This document shows positions 52,413-60,557 of a stretch of DNA of 64,000 nucleotides, in pieces. Made by a program: the position numbers and the translations under genes. The notes under the pieces were generated by a model that was not told where the DNA came from, ran no database searches, and saw only the letters and a list, made by a program, of their open reading frames with translations. Each line of letters begins with the position of its first letter. The first letter of the stretch is position 1. Source of the DNA: Ornithinimicrobium cerasi (lineage in GTDB: Bacteria; Actinomycetota; Actinomycetes; Actinomycetales; Dermatophilaceae); assembly GCF_003702705.1 (NCBI RefSeq), contig NZ_QZMN01000005.1:186001-250000 (forward strand). The letters are read 5' to 3'.

Positions 52413-52693
52413 GCGCGGCCGGGGTCGAGGAGGGCCACGACCCTCGCGAGCTGCTGTCGCCGGAGGTGCGTCTCGGCGGCGACATCGCGCGGGCACTGGC
52501 GCACCTGGGGGAGGACGCGCCGACGGAGATCGCGACGCACCTGCGCAAGTTCTGGGACCCGCGGATGCGCGCGGCGATCCTGGAACGGCTGCGTGCCGGG
52601 GAGATCGAGGACCCCCTCCTGCGGGCCGGGGTGGAGGCGTACCTCGAGGGCGAGGTCGACCGCGGGGAGGTCCGGGAGCCCTCCGGTGGCTGA
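52409..52693 (+). CDS. fdsD: Formate dehydrogenase delta subunit
   Basis: This 94-residue protein belongs to the FdsD family, with the pattern VRLGGDIARALAHLGEDAP and IATHLRKFWDPRMRAAILE followed by an acidic helix. FdsD is a small subunit needed for a stable, active Fds complex. It is preceded by GGGCGGCGG, not a good Shine-Dalgarno site, so translation may depend on coupling from fdsA through the minicistron. It overlaps the next gene by 8 bp. Confidence 0.85.
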   Translation: MSAAGVEEGHDPRELLSPEVRLGGDIARALAHLGEDAPTEIATHLRKFWDPRMRAAILERLRAGEIEDPLLRAGVEAYLEGEVDRGEVREPSGG

Positions 52694-53255
52694 GGTGGGG
52701 GAGTCCGCGGACGCCCCACGGGCGATCGCGGGGTGGTTCGGGTGGAGGTATGCCGCCTGCGGGCTGGGATGGGGCGTGGTCGTCGGTGGCGCGACGGGGG
52801 TGCTGGTGGGGGTGGTGCTGGCGATGGTCCTCGCGTGGGAGAGCACCGCTGGTCTGACGGCGTGGATCGGTCTGGCGGTGTCGCTGCCGCTGATGGGCCT
52901 GGTCTACGGCGCTGCGCTGGGCGGTGTGGCGGGGGGTCCGGGCGGGATGGTCAACGCCGTCGTGCAACCGCGGGTCAGGGGTGAGCGCGCCGGCTGGTGG
53001 TCCTCGTGGCTCATCTCCGCCGCGGCCGCGCTGGGCACGGTCCTGGCGCTCGCGGTGTGGCAGGTCGGTCGCGGCGTCGTCGACCCGCCGGAGGGGATGT
53101 CTCGGGTGGCCGAGGCGGGGGGCATCAGCCTGTGGGCGGTCCCGTCAGCGGTCGTCGGCGGGTGGTTGGTCGCGAGGACGAACCGAGGGCTGCGTCGGCG
53201 CGGGGAGGGTGAGGCCTGGCTCTCCCCCTCCGCGTCTCGGACGACGGTGTTCTAG
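52686..53255 (+). CDS. Four-TM hypothetical membrane protein at the end of the fds operon
   Basis: This 189-residue protein has four hydrophobic segments: WGVVVGGATGVLVGVVLAMV, WIGLAVSLPLMGLVYGAALG, WLISAAAALGTVLALAVW and SLWAVPSAVVGGWLVA. Cytoplasmic ends are basic. I do not recognise the family. The GTG start overlaps fdsD by 8 bp, so it is translated with the formate dehydrogenase, although Fds enzymes are soluble. It might help in formate entry or simply be a passenger. Confidence 0.65.
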   Translation: MAEVGESADAPRAIAGWFGWRYAACGLGWGVVVGGATGVLVGVVLAMVLAWESTAGLTAWIGLAVSLPLMGLVYGAALGGVAGGPGGMVNAVVQPRVRGERAGWWSSWLISAAAALGTVLALAVWQVGRGVVDPPEGMSRVAEAGGISLWAVPSAVVGGWLVARTNRGLRRRGEGEAWLSPSASRTTVF

Positions 53256-53349
53256 GGCGGTGGCGTCGGCCGGTCGCCGGAGGCCGGGCGTCGAGGGCCG
53301 AGGGCCGGGGATGCGTCGCGCCGGGGGTGGACGGCCGCCCGGTCTGTGC

Positions 53350-55494
53350 TCAGAAGGGGGGTGGGGTGTCGGTGGGGGACGGCTCGGGCGGCTGGGTGGT
53401 CTGTTCTGCGGACGGTTCGTCGTCCGGGTCGACAAAGGGGTCGGTCCAGTGCTGCGCGCGGAGGAGGGTGGCCGGGGGGACCGTGATGATCTGCTCAGGC
53501 GTGGGAGTGCCGGGTCGGTGCCCGTCGACCTTGCGTGCGTCGGTCTCGCGGGTGCGGCGGAGCCAGATGGCCGGGTGTGGGCCGCCGATCAGCTCGTCGT
53601 CGCTGTCCGGGTCGTCGTCGGGGGTGGCGACCCGGTCGGTGGTGGCGCGCGCGGTCAGCGCGGCGTGGACGAGGAAGGAGGCCAGGTCGCGCCGGTCCTC
53701 GGGACGCAATCCTGCCGGGTGGCGCGGGTGGAGTTCTCCCGGGTCGTCGCTGCAGGAACCACCGTCGCTGGTCGGGGTGCCGGTGGAGAGATACTGGCGG
53801 TAGTCGTGCGATCGGGTGCGGTAGAGGCGGCCGAACATCGAGGTCCACGTGAGGGTGCGGGCGGGGTCCATCTGCGCGGCCCACTCCTTGGCGGTCTTGG
53901 CCCAGTGCCACCCCGTGTCCAGGACCTGCAGGTTCAGCTCTGCCGTCGGTCCTGAGGAGTGGTACTCCATGACGTGGTCGAGCTGGCTGTCGCTGGCCGG
54001 TGTGGTGGAGCCGATGCCGCGGGAGTGCACGTCGGCGGCGAGGACCTGTGCGCGCATCGCGGCGTCGGGGCGGTACCGGGCGACGGAGCGTTCGATGCAG
54101 CGACCGTCGGCGGGGTCGAAGAGGATGCGGGACAGGGTGGTGCCCGGGCTGAGCGCGGCCAGCCGCAGCGCGCCGGCGGTCAGGAAGAGCGACTCGCGTC
54201 CCAGGGCCGCGCCGACGCCCTCTCGTTCCTGTCTCTGACTACCGGGGCTGGCCCGATCGGCACCGTCCCCCGTCATGTCCTGCCCGGTCAGGACGGGACG
54301 TCCGGTGAGGACGTCCCAGGGCACCAGCACCTGCAGGTGGTAGGTCGGCGTCCCGGTGAGGATCGCGGCCAGGAGGGCCACCTCGTCCGGATCGAGCAGG
54401 TGGTCGCCCAGGTCGTCGGAGGTGGGCCGGTCGTCCGGGGTCGCCGGGAGGGGGAGGGTTCCGTGAAGGAGCAGGGAGCGGGCCAGGTCCGAGCGCAGCT
54501 GCGCCAGGGTGCGGGGGTCGCCAGCCTGCCTGGCCCGGCGTGCCAGACGGTGGAGGCGGTCGGCGCAGGCGGCGATCGAGGCGGCGTCGGCGGTGATGAC
54601 GAGCTGCCCGCTGCCGTCGTCGTCGACGCAGCCGAGGGCGTCGCGCAGCCGGTACCTCTCGTGGCGGTCCTTGCGGTCGGCGTCCGGGTCGGCGCCTCGG
54701 GCCTGGGCGAGCATCCGTGCGAGCGAGCGGGCGAACGGCTTGGCCTGCCACGGGTCGGGGCTGACGTTCCCGTCCGGGTCCAGCCGGGCGGCGTCGACCT
54801 GACGGGGGTCGGCACTGGTGGCGAACAACGCCGTGGCGATGTGCGGTCCGTGCTCCTCCCGCAGCCTCCCGGCCTCGCGCCAGAACTGCTCGACCTGGTC
54901 CCACGTCGCGATCCCCGCGTCCAGGCCCTCGTCGAGGGGTCGGCGTATCGGGGAGGGGGACAGGGCGATCGCGACGAGCTGGCGGGACTTGCCGCGCCCC
55001 CAGCCGGTGAGGGCGGCGAGCTGCGAGGCGGTCGCGGACTTGGTGCGGGCCCGCCACCGCTCGCGGCCGGTCTTGGACAGCTCGTCGGGAGCGGCCACGT
55101 GCTGGCGGCGCAGCAGCTCCTCGCCGGTGCGGGTGGCGAGCTGGGTGGTGGCGTGCAGGCGGGCCCCGGCCAGCGCGGTCAGGAGGCGCTGAACCGCCTC
55201 GATGCCGTCGAGGCACTCCTGGGGGGACAAGCCGTCCCTCCGCTGCAGGAGGGGCAGGACGGCAGCGAGCAGGTCCTGGGGGGAGGGGGTCGCGGCGACC
55301 TGCGCGCGCAGGGGTCCGTGAAGGTCGAGGCGAGCACCGGGGACCGCGCAGCGGCGGGACGCGTCGTGACCCTGCAGGACCGGTCCGGCCGGCGTACGGC
55401 ACCCCTGGACCTCGCGAGCCAGACACCCGGCCAGCTGCTGCTCCGTCCAGGGCCTGCTGCGGCCCTCCTGCGGGACCGTCGTCGTCGATCGCAT
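53350..55494 (-). CDS. DUF222 protein with degenerate HNH nuclease region
   Basis: This 714-residue protein contains a DUF222 domain (about residues 85-450; LLTALAGARLHATTQLA and ITADAASIAACADRLHRL). A C-terminal HNH-like region follows (SQLDHVMEYHSSGPTAELNL, about residue 520). The first His and the Asn are kept, but the last His pair is replaced by GWHWAKT and no Cys ligands are visible, so nuclease activity is uncertain. Such genes are multicopy in actinobacteria and are often linked to mobile introns or retrohoming. GGGGGAGGCAGCG before 55494 decides the start; an in-frame ATG at 55533 lies only 4 nt from a TATACT box. Confidence 0.75.
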   Translation of the reverse strand: MRSTTTVPQEGRSRPWTEQQLAGCLAREVQGCRTPAGPVLQGHDASRRCAVPGARLDLHGPLRAQVAATPSPQDLLAAVLPLLQRRDGLSPQECLDGIEAVQRLLTALAGARLHATTQLATRTGEELLRRQHVAAPDELSKTGRERWRARTKSATASQLAALTGWGRGKSRQLVAIALSPSPIRRPLDEGLDAGIATWDQVEQFWREAGRLREEHGPHIATALFATSADPRQVDAARLDPDGNVSPDPWQAKPFARSLARMLAQARGADPDADRKDRHERYRLRDALGCVDDDGSGQLVITADAASIAACADRLHRLARRARQAGDPRTLAQLRSDLARSLLLHGTLPLPATPDDRPTSDDLGDHLLDPDEVALLAAILTGTPTYHLQVLVPWDVLTGRPVLTGQDMTGDGADRASPGSQRQEREGVGAALGRESLFLTAGALRLAALSPGTTLSRILFDPADGRCIERSVARYRPDAAMRAQVLAADVHSRGIGSTTPASDSQLDHVMEYHSSGPTAELNLQVLDTGWHWAKTAKEWAAQMDPARTLTWTSMFGRLYRTRSHDYRQYLSTGTPTSDGGSCSDDPGELHPRHPAGLRPEDRRDLASFLVHAALTARATTDRVATPDDDPDSDDELIGGPHPAIWLRRTRETDARKVDGHRPGTPTPEQIITVPPATLLRAQHWTDPFVDPDDEPSAEQTTQPPEPSPTDTPPPF

Positions 55495-55537
55495 CGCTGC
55501 CTCCCCCGGCGCCGCCCCTCGCCGCCCCGTCATGGCC

Positions 55538-55543
55538 AGTATA
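55538..55543 (-). promoter_or_regulatory. -10 box of the DUF222 gene
   Basis: TATACT on the minus strand lies 43 nt before the start at 55494, which has a strong ribosome-binding site. Confidence 0.45.
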
Positions 55544-55622
55544 GGACACCTGTTCGAAGTCCACGGGCTGCGCGCCGTCGTGGACGACAGGGAGCATGCG
55601 CGAGGAGGGTGTGGATGCGGAC

Positions 55623-55768
55623 GTCACCCGGGGGTGGAGGAGAGAGAGCTCGTCGGGGAGGTGAGGGGGAGTCACCGGGGACTGGCGGGAAGACGGAGGT
55701 CCTCGGGGTGGACCCGTGGCTGCGCCCGCCGGTGCTCTCGCAAGGAGAGCGAGGTCACCCGGGGGTGG
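55623..55768. repeat. Two direct copies of GTCACCCGGGGGTGG in the intergenic gap
   Basis: The 15-mer occurs at 55623-55637 and 55754-55768, each containing the palindrome CACCCGGGGGTG. A related GTCACCGGGGACTGG lies at about 55671. The 283-bp gap between the DUF222 gene and the efflux gene holds no gene that I can support. Confidence 0.5.
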
Positions 55769-55777
55769 GGCGAGAGG

Positions 55778-56998
55778 TCACCGCGCGCGCCGGTGCCAGA
55801 GCCACAGCGCCCCACCCAGCACCGCGAGCGCCGCGCTCGCGAGCGCGACCTGCAGGAGGCTGCCGTCCACGAGCGGCACGAGCGCCCCGGCCAGGGCGGC
55901 GTTGAAGAGCAGCGACGCGAAGGACGCCATCGAGGCGGCGGCCCCGCGACGCTCGGGGAAGAGGTCCAGCATCGCCAGCTGCAGCAACGGGAAGACGATG
56001 CCGATGCCGACCCCCAGCAGCGTCGGGCCGACCACCGCCCACGGCAGCACCGGCACCGTCGCCGTCAGCACGACGTTGACCGCCGCCGAGGCCAGCAGGC
56101 CCACCATCGCCCCGTCCACGAGCCGCCGCGGGTCCACCCTTCCCGCGAGCCGGGTCGAGAGCCACGACCCGGCCACCATGCCGGCGATCATCGGCACGAA
56201 GAGCAGCCAGAAGTCGCGCTCCCCCCGCCCGAGCAGGTCCACGACGATGATCGGCGCCCCGGCCACGTAGATGAAGTAGCTGGCGAACGCGAAGGTCGTG
56301 CACAGCGCCAGCCGCTCGAAGCGCCACGACCGCGCGACCTCCCACAGGCCGCCGACCACCGACCCCAGGTGCAACGGCTGCCGAGCCGACCTCGGGAGCG
56401 TCTCCGGCAGGACGAGCGCCGTGAGCACGGCGACGAGGACGGCATACCCGGCCACGAAGACGAAGATCGCCTGCCACGGCCCGAACCGCAGGATCTCGCC
56501 GCCGACCACCGGCGCGACCGCCGGCGCCACGGCGAAGACCATGAGCACCCGCGCCATCATCCGCTGCGCCTGCGCACCGCTGTAGAGGTCCCGGATGACG
56601 GCCCGGCTGACGATGGTCGCCGCCCCCGCGAACAACCCTTGCGCCACCCGCCCGGCGAGCAGCACCTCGAAGGTCGGGGCGAGGAGGCAGAGCAGCGAGG
56701 CGAGGACATACCCCGTCAGCCCGCCGATCATCACCGGCTTGCGCCCCAGGCTGTCCGAGAGCGGTCCGTGGAAGATGCTCATGACGCCGAAGCTGAGCAG
56801 GTACACGCTCGTGACCTGCTGCATCGCCGTCGTGTCGACGGCATACTCGCGACCCACGTCGGGGTAGGCCGGGAAGATCGTGTCGATGGTGAACGGCCCG
56901 AGCATCGCGAGGCTGGCCAGCACCAGCGTGAGCAACCACGCCGGACGCGTCGACAGCACCGGCTGCCCCGCCTCCGGCACCCGCTCCGTCCCCGTCAC
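55778..56998 (-). CDS. Bcr/CflA-type MFS drug efflux transporter
   Basis: This 406-residue, 12-TM transporter has FTIDTIFPAYPDVGREY after TM1, motif A GPLSDSLGRKPVMIGG and GVGIGIVFPLLQLAMLDLFPERRGAAASM in the second half. This is typical of the Bcr/CflA drug-resistance subgroup, which exports bicyclomycin, chloramphenicol or sulfonamides. The start is uncertain: the GTG at 56998 lies 7 nt after a TAGCGT box, whereas a GTG at 57025 has an AGGAGG sequence very close by and adds nine residues. It is divergent from the GH13 gene. Confidence 0.85.
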   Translation of the reverse strand: MTGTERVPEAGQPVLSTRPAWLLTLVLASLAMLGPFTIDTIFPAYPDVGREYAVDTTAMQQVTSVYLLSFGVMSIFHGPLSDSLGRKPVMIGGLTGYVLASLLCLLAPTFEVLLAGRVAQGLFAGAATIVSRAVIRDLYSGAQAQRMMARVLMVFAVAPAVAPVVGGEILRFGPWQAIFVFVAGYAVLVAVLTALVLPETLPRSARQPLHLGSVVGGLWEVARSWRFERLALCTTFAFASYFIYVAGAPIIVVDLLGRGERDFWLLFVPMIAGMVAGSWLSTRLAGRVDPRRLVDGAMVGLLASAAVNVVLTATVPVLPWAVVGPTLLGVGIGIVFPLLQLAMLDLFPERRGAAASMASFASLLFNAALAGALVPLVDGSLLQVALASAALAVLGGALWLWHRRAR

Positions 56999-57005
56999 CG
57001 TGCGC

Positions 57006-57011
57006 ACGCTA
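57006..57011 (-). promoter_or_regulatory. -10 box of the Bcr/CflA gene (leaderless)
   Basis: TAGCGT on the minus strand lies 7 nt before the GTG at 56998. Confidence 0.35.
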
Positions 57012-57065
57012 CCCGGCGCACCCACCTGCCTCCTCGCACGCCGGGGACCGGTCGGCCCCGCCGAC

Positions 57066-57071
57066 TAGCAT
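57066..57071 (+). promoter_or_regulatory. Candidate -10 box of the GH13 gene
   Basis: TAGCAT lies 78 nt before the GTG at 57150. The leader between them contains a GGGTCCCC-type palindrome and an AGAGAGG ribosome-binding site. Confidence 0.35.
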
Positions 57072-57149
57072 GGGCGGGCCGGGCGCGGTCGTCGCGCCCG
57101 TCCTCTGCGACCGGGGTCCCCCGGCCGCCACCGACCAGAGAGGTATGCC

Positions 57150-58889
57150 GTGAGCGCTGCGGGTATGGGGGCCGTCCCCGTCGACGGAGGTTTCGCCTTC
57201 CGGGTCTGGGCACCGAACGCCGACGCCGTGCACGTCGTCGGCGACTTCAACGGCTGGGACCACGCCGCCGACGCCCTGCACCACGAGGACAACGGCCACT
57301 GGTACGGCGAGGTCAAGGGGGCCGAGCACGGCCAGGAGTACCAGTTCCTCATCTCCAACGGCGAGCAGCGCCTCCTGCGCATCGACCCCCGCGCCCAGGC
57401 CGTGACCAACTCCGTGGGCAACGGCCACCTCTACGACCACTCCCGTTTCGACTGGGGCGACGACGAGGTGTTCGAGACGCCCGGCCAGCACGAGCTGGTC
57501 GTCTACGAGACCCACATCGGCAGCTTCGTGCCGAGCGGCGACGGCGGCCCGGCCGACCTGCACGACCTCACCGGCAAGCTGGACTACCTCGTCGGGCTCG
57601 GGGTCAACGCGGTCGAGCTGATGCCGCTGATGGAGTTCGCCGGTGACTACTCCTGGGGCTACAACCCGGCGCACATCTTCGCCGTGGAGCACACCTACGG
57701 CGGCCCGGTCGCCCTGAAGAACTTCGTCCGCGAGGCCCACAAGCACGGCATCGCCGTCCTCGTCGACGTCGTCTACAACCACTTCGGCCCGAGCGACCTC
57801 TCGCTGTGGCAGTTCGACGGCTGGTCCGAGAACGGCAAGGGCGGGATCTACTTCTACAACGACCACCGCAGCAGCACCCCGTGGGGCGACACGCGACCCG
57901 ACTACGGCCGGCAGGAGGTGCGTGACTTCATCCTCGACAACGCCCGGATGTGGCTGCGCGACTACCACGCGGACGGCCTGCGCCTGGACATGACGCCCTA
58001 CATGCGCAAGGTCGACGGCTTCAGCGGCGACATCCCCGAGGGCTGGGAGATGATGCGCATGATCGCCGAGATGGTCCGCACGGAGTTCCCCGGTCGTCTC
58101 GTCTTCGCGGAGGACCTGCACAACGACGCGGCCGTCACCAAGGTCGGCCACGGCGGTGCCTCCCTGCACGCTCAGTGGGACAACCAGTTCGTCCACCCGG
58201 TGCGCGAGGCGCTCATCACTCACTCGGACGAGCACCGCTCCATCCCCGCCGTCGCCCAGGCGGTGATGCACCGCTACCACCACGCGTTCGACCGGGTCAT
58301 CTACACCGAGTCCCACGACGAGGTCGCCAACGGCAAGGCGCGCATCACCTCCGAGGTCCGCGGCGACAACCCCAGCGGCTGGGACGCCCAGAAGCGCGCC
58401 ACCCTCGGGGCTGCGCTGGTGCTCACCTCCCCGGGGATCCCGATGCTCTTCCAGGGCCAGGAGTTCCTCGAGGACGAGTGGTTCCGCGACACCGTCCCGC
58501 TGGACTGGGAACGGGCGTGGGCCTTCCGGGACATCACCCAGATGTTCCGCGACCTCATCCGCATGCGCCGCAACCTCGACGGTGACACCGCCGGGCTGTC
58601 CGGCCCCGAGACCAGACTGGTGACCCTCGACGACGACGCCAACGTCATCGCCTACGTCCGCTCCACCGGCGACGGCCAGCACGTGCTCGTCGCGCTCAAC
58701 CTCACCGGGCACGCGGTGCAGCGCAAGGTCACCCTGCCCGGCGGGGTCTGGCGGGTGCGGTTCAACAGCGACGCCCGCCGCTACAGCCAGATCTTCGGCG
58801 ACCACGCCACCCCGGACCTGGACGCCCAGGACGGTGAGGCCGTGCTCGACCTCGGCCCCTACTCGGCGGTGGTCTTCGTCCCGGCCTGA
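57150..58889 (+). CDS. GH13 glucan enzyme with N-terminal CBM48 (branching enzyme/amylase-like)
   Basis: This 579-residue protein has a CBM48 domain (residues 10-100; FRVWAPNADAVHVVGDFNGW). A GH13 barrel follows, with DVVYNHFG, the nucleophile Asp280 in DGLRLDM, acid/base Glu321 in FAEDLH and the third Asp in TESHDEV. The C-terminal domain starts near residue 480. It resembles glycogen branching enzyme or malto-oligosyltrehalose trehalohydrolase but is shorter than GlgB (about 730). It acts on alpha-1,4-glucans; the exact reaction cannot be settled by eye. AGAGAGG precedes the GTG. Its last 31 bp overlap the convergent regulator gene. Confidence 0.82.
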   Translation: MSAAGMGAVPVDGGFAFRVWAPNADAVHVVGDFNGWDHAADALHHEDNGHWYGEVKGAEHGQEYQFLISNGEQRLLRIDPRAQAVTNSVGNGHLYDHSRFDWGDDEVFETPGQHELVVYETHIGSFVPSGDGGPADLHDLTGKLDYLVGLGVNAVELMPLMEFAGDYSWGYNPAHIFAVEHTYGGPVALKNFVREAHKHGIAVLVDVVYNHFGPSDLSLWQFDGWSENGKGGIYFYNDHRSSTPWGDTRPDYGRQEVRDFILDNARMWLRDYHADGLRLDMTPYMRKVDGFSGDIPEGWEMMRMIAEMVRTEFPGRLVFAEDLHNDAAVTKVGHGGASLHAQWDNQFVHPVREALITHSDEHRSIPAVAQAVMHRYHHAFDRVIYTESHDEVANGKARITSEVRGDNPSGWDAQKRATLGAALVLTSPGIPMLFQGQEFLEDEWFRDTVPLDWERAWAFRDITQMFRDLIRMRRNLDGDTAGLSGPETRLVTLDDDANVIAYVRSTGDGQHVLVALNLTGHAVQRKVTLPGGVWRVRFNSDARRYSQIFGDHATPDLDAQDGEAVLDLGPYSAVVFVPA

Positions 58890-59566
58890 GCGGCCCGGCC
58901 GCCCTGCGGCACGGGGTGGGTCACCCGGACCCGGTCGGGCAGCATGCCGTGGTCCAGACCCCAGAGCACGGCCTGGGAGCGTCGGGACACATCCATCTTG
59001 CGGTAGGCCGTGCGGACGTAGGTCTTGACCGAGTTGATCGAGAGGTAGCTGCGGGCTGCGATGTCGGCGTTGGTCAGACCCTGGGTGATGAGCGCGATGA
59101 CCTCGGACTCCCGAGGCGAGAGGCCCTCGCCCCGCCCCGGCCAGTCGCCGCCGCTCACCTCGGGCTCCGCGCCCACCTCGTGCTGGGTCGAGACCACGAC
59201 GTCGCCGCGCGCCATCCGCTCGATCGCGGAGACGAGCTCCTCCGCCGGCAGGGACTTGTCGAGATACCCCCGGCAGCCCTTCGCCAGCGCGACCTCGACG
59301 AGCTGCGGGTGCATGTTCCAGGTGTAGACCGCGATGGCCCCGGTGTTGGACTGGTCGAGCACGACGTCGATCTCCGAGCTGTCCACCTGGGTCTCGGAGA
59401 AGGTGTCGTAGAGGGTGACGTCGACCGAGGCGTTGACCGGCAGGGAGGCGTCCAGCTCGACGACCTCGATCCGCCCGTCGAAGGGTTGCAGCATGGCGTG
59501 CAGCCCCCGCACGACCACCTCGTAGTCGTTGACGAGAGCCACCCGGACCCGTCCGCTCGCTGCCAT
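58859..59566 (-). CDS. LuxR/NarL-type orphan response regulator
   Basis: This 235-residue protein has a receiver domain (residues 8-120) and a LuxR helix-turn-helix (LSPRESEVIALITQGLTNADIAARSYLS). The likely phosphoacceptor is the Asp in TLYDTF, and the Thr (VYTWN) and Lys (YLDKSL) are present. The acidic pair at the start is N-D (LVNDYE) instead of D-D/E-D, and the usual xDxxMP loop is missing, so phosphorylation may be weak or absent. No kinase gene is adjacent. A TACCCT box lies 8 nt before the ATG. The 3' end overlaps the GH13 gene by 31 bp. Confidence 0.85.
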   Translation of the reverse strand: MAASGRVRVALVNDYEVVVRGLHAMLQPFDGRIEVVELDASLPVNASVDVTLYDTFSETQVDSSEIDVVLDQSNTGAIAVYTWNMHPQLVEVALAKGCRGYLDKSLPAEELVSAIERMARGDVVVSTQHEVGAEPEVSGGDWPGRGEGLSPRESEVIALITQGLTNADIAARSYLSINSVKTYVRTAYRKMDVSRRSQAVLWGLDHGMLPDRVRVTHPVPQGGRAAQAGTKTTAE

Positions 59567-59609
59567 AGGGACACAGGGTACGCACCGGTAGCCCGGACGT
59601 CGCTCTCGG

Positions 59610-59639
59610 TTGACCGAGCCTCACCCCTGTGGGTGTGGT
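59610..59639 (+). promoter_or_regulatory. Promoter of the glycosyltransferase gene
   Basis: TTGACC at 59610-59615 and TGTGGT at 59634-59639 are separated by 18 bp, one of the few places in the window with a good -35 element. The start codon is 33 nt further on. Confidence 0.4.
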
Positions 59640-59671
59640 AGAGGGATCCGCGGAACTGGAAGTCTCGGACG

Positions 59672-60541
59672 GTGAGAGAACACATCGCCGTCCTGACCAT
59701 GACCCGAGGCCGCCACGAGCAGCTCCTGGGACAGGTCGACGGACTGTCCGTCGGGTCACGGCCCCCGTTCATGCACAGCGTGGTGTCGATGGGGGACCGG
59801 GACCTCACCCGCGGCCGCCTGCCGCTGGGCACGGACCGGTGGCGCACGGTGGTCCGCCCCGTCCCCACCGACCGCCGTGCCCTGCCGCTGGCCGCGGCCC
59901 GCAACCTCGCCGCGCAGGAGGCGATCGACGGCGGCGCCGAGGTCCTCGTCTTCCTCGACGGTGACATCATCCCGGGCAGCCGCACCCTGGAGCGCTACGC
60001 CGAGGTCCTCACCGGTCCCCGGGCGTCGGTCGGCCTGGCCGACGTCGACGGACCCGTCCTGTGGTGCGGCCCGATCCTCCAGCTCGAGCCCCTGGAGCCG
60101 GGCGCGGTCGGTTACCCGATGCGTCGCCTCAACACCCTCGCGCGCCGCACCCCCGGGACACCCCGCGTCCGGGTGGGGGAGGTCCGGGTCGAGGAGCGCT
60201 GGGAGCTCTTCCGGGCCGTGGCGTTCGCGATGACCACCGAGGACTTCCTCGCCACCGGGGGCTTCCACCCCGGCTACACCGGCCACGGGCTGGAGGACGC
60301 CGACTTAGCCGAGGTGGTCCGGCGCGCCGGCGGCACGATGGCCTGGGTGGGCGGCGCGACCGCCTACCTGCAGCCCGGGCAGCAGGTCGCCCCGGAGCAC
60401 GAGGTGCGGATCGCCGCCAACCACGCCCGCATCTGGCGGGAGCGGTGGGACGAGTCAGCCAACCACCCGTGGCTCACCCGTCTCGTCGCGGAGGGTCGGC
60501 TCACCCGCGGGCAGGACGGCAGCTACAGCCTGGCGGCCTGA
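59672..60541 (+). CDS. GT-A family glycosyltransferase (family 2-like)
   Basis: The 289-residue protein has a GT-A fold: an opening beta strand HIAVLTMTRGRHEQL, a nucleotide-binding region ALPLAAARNLAAQEA, the metal-binding VFLDGDIIPGS with DxD, and the acceptor-side motif GYTGHGLEDADLAE found in galactosyltransferase C-terminal domains. It transfers a sugar from a nucleotide donor to an unknown acceptor. No membrane segment is seen. It is divergent from the LuxR regulator and not in an obvious polysaccharide cluster. Confidence 0.82.
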   Translation: MREHIAVLTMTRGRHEQLLGQVDGLSVGSRPPFMHSVVSMGDRDLTRGRLPLGTDRWRTVVRPVPTDRRALPLAAARNLAAQEAIDGGAEVLVFLDGDIIPGSRTLERYAEVLTGPRASVGLADVDGPVLWCGPILQLEPLEPGAVGYPMRRLNTLARRTPGTPRVRVGEVRVEERWELFRAVAFAMTTEDFLATGGFHPGYTGHGLEDADLAEVVRRAGGTMAWVGGATAYLQPGQQVAPEHEVRIAANHARIWRERWDESANHPWLTRLVAEGRLTRGQDGSYSLAA

Positions 60542-60557
60542 CCGCCTCACCCTCGGC

